A DNA stretch of 7,571 nt from Bacteroidota bacterium. Its GTDB lineage: Bacteria > Bacteroidota > Bacteroidia > Sphingobacteriales > Sphingobacteriaceae. Location of the stretch: the NCBI GenBank assembly GCA_013288465.1, contig JABDBT010000099.1, forward strand, positions 1-7,571, written 5' to 3'. Positions 7,304-7,571 of the stretch are shown one piece after another (the stretch's first letter is position 1; the number at the start of each line of letters is the position of its first letter). The notes beneath the pieces are model-generated. The model worked only from the letters and a program-made list of their open reading frames with translations. It made no database searches and was not told the DNA's origin. The position numbers and the translations under genes were made by a program.

Positions 7304-7571
7304 TTATTTCTTCGCGCTTAAAAAACTTTGCAAGGCGTGTTGCGTAAATTCAGATAGTACCAGTTCACCGCTTATAGCGGCTCGTTAATGTAATAGGCGG
7401 TCCCAATCTTCGGTGCCTTCCCATAGTATTTGCTTTAACCCGGCAAGCGCTTCTGGATGATAGGATGCCAGTTTTTCGGCAAGGGTATCTACGGCGGCAT
7501 CTAAACTGCTGATATCAGCATATACCTCGTTATACAATCCTTTATCTTTTGCCCATTGTGCCGACTGGAAG
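7304..7571 (-). pseudogene. Enoyl-CoA hydratase/isomerase, C-terminal part, interrupted by an in-frame stop
   Basis: The minus-strand frame entering at 7570 reads the C-terminal part of a crotonase-superfamily protein: QWAKDKGLYNEVY, then a helical stretch, then LKQILWEGTEDWDRLLH. A TAA at 7387-7385 follows. The same frame then continues for 26 more codons, RAAISGELVLSEFTQ and a short tail, to a second TAA at 7306-7304. In homologues the block is typically LL-x-ERAAISG-x-LVLS-x-F, so the TAA sits exactly where a Glu codon is expected; a single G-to-T change (GAA to TAA) explains it. The family hydrates or isomerises enoyl-CoA thioesters in fatty-acid or amino-acid breakdown, and its C-terminal helices help form the trimer and the CoA pocket. 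Truncation there would probably harm function, but a sequencing error or a tolerated shorter protein (ending at 7385) cannot be excluded. The 5' part, including the oxyanion-hole region, lies outside the window. The gene converges on ppc with 8 bp between the stops. Confidence 0.75.

Overview
The window looks like chromosomal DNA from a member of the Bacteroidetes, most likely the family Sphingobacteriaceae (Mucilaginibacter/Pedobacter type). This is inferred from four things: the character of the proteins (a PIN-PhoH protein, a two-module FUSC membrane protein and a divergent PEP carboxylase with FFDGRGGPPARGGG and TAHPTQFYPG signatures), moderate G+C genes separated by very A+T-rich spacers, the absence of Shine-Dalgarno sequences, and a TAnnTTTG-type -7 element. 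No mobile element, CRISPR array, tRNA or rRNA was recognised.

Layout. Positions 1-462 hold a purine-rich stretch with no long reading frame. It has several compact hairpins, including tetraloops, and ends in a strong rho-independent terminator. I read it as the 3' part of an unidentified structured RNA, or less likely a decayed locus. A spacer with a perfect 24-bp palindrome follows. Then comes a plus-strand PhoH-family PIN-ATPase gene (647-2005).

Two minus-strand genes converge on it and probably form one transcript: a 726-residue FUSC/YccS-like inner-membrane protein (4532-2352), followed after 21 bp by a 97-residue protein with two membrane helices (2330-2037) that I do not recognise. A 174-bp, A+T-rich divergent spacer carries a near-perfect 30-bp dyad and a candidate promoter. 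It separates this pair from ppc, phosphoenolpyruvate carboxylase (4707-7295, plus strand).

Only 8 bp after ppc is the 3' end of a minus-strand enoyl-CoA hydratase/isomerase gene that runs off the right edge. Its frame is broken by a TAA just before the conserved C-terminal block, and the block is still readable in the same frame downstream.

How the genes relate: these are mostly independent housekeeping functions. PhoH is RNA-related, PEP carboxylase makes oxaloacetate for the TCA cycle, the crotonase homologue acts on acyl-CoA substrates, and the FUSC protein probably exports a small organic acid or similar compound, possibly with the small membrane protein as a partner. I did not find a convincing new multi-gene system. 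The best leads are the unidentified RNA-like region at the left edge and the interrupted hydratase at the right edge.
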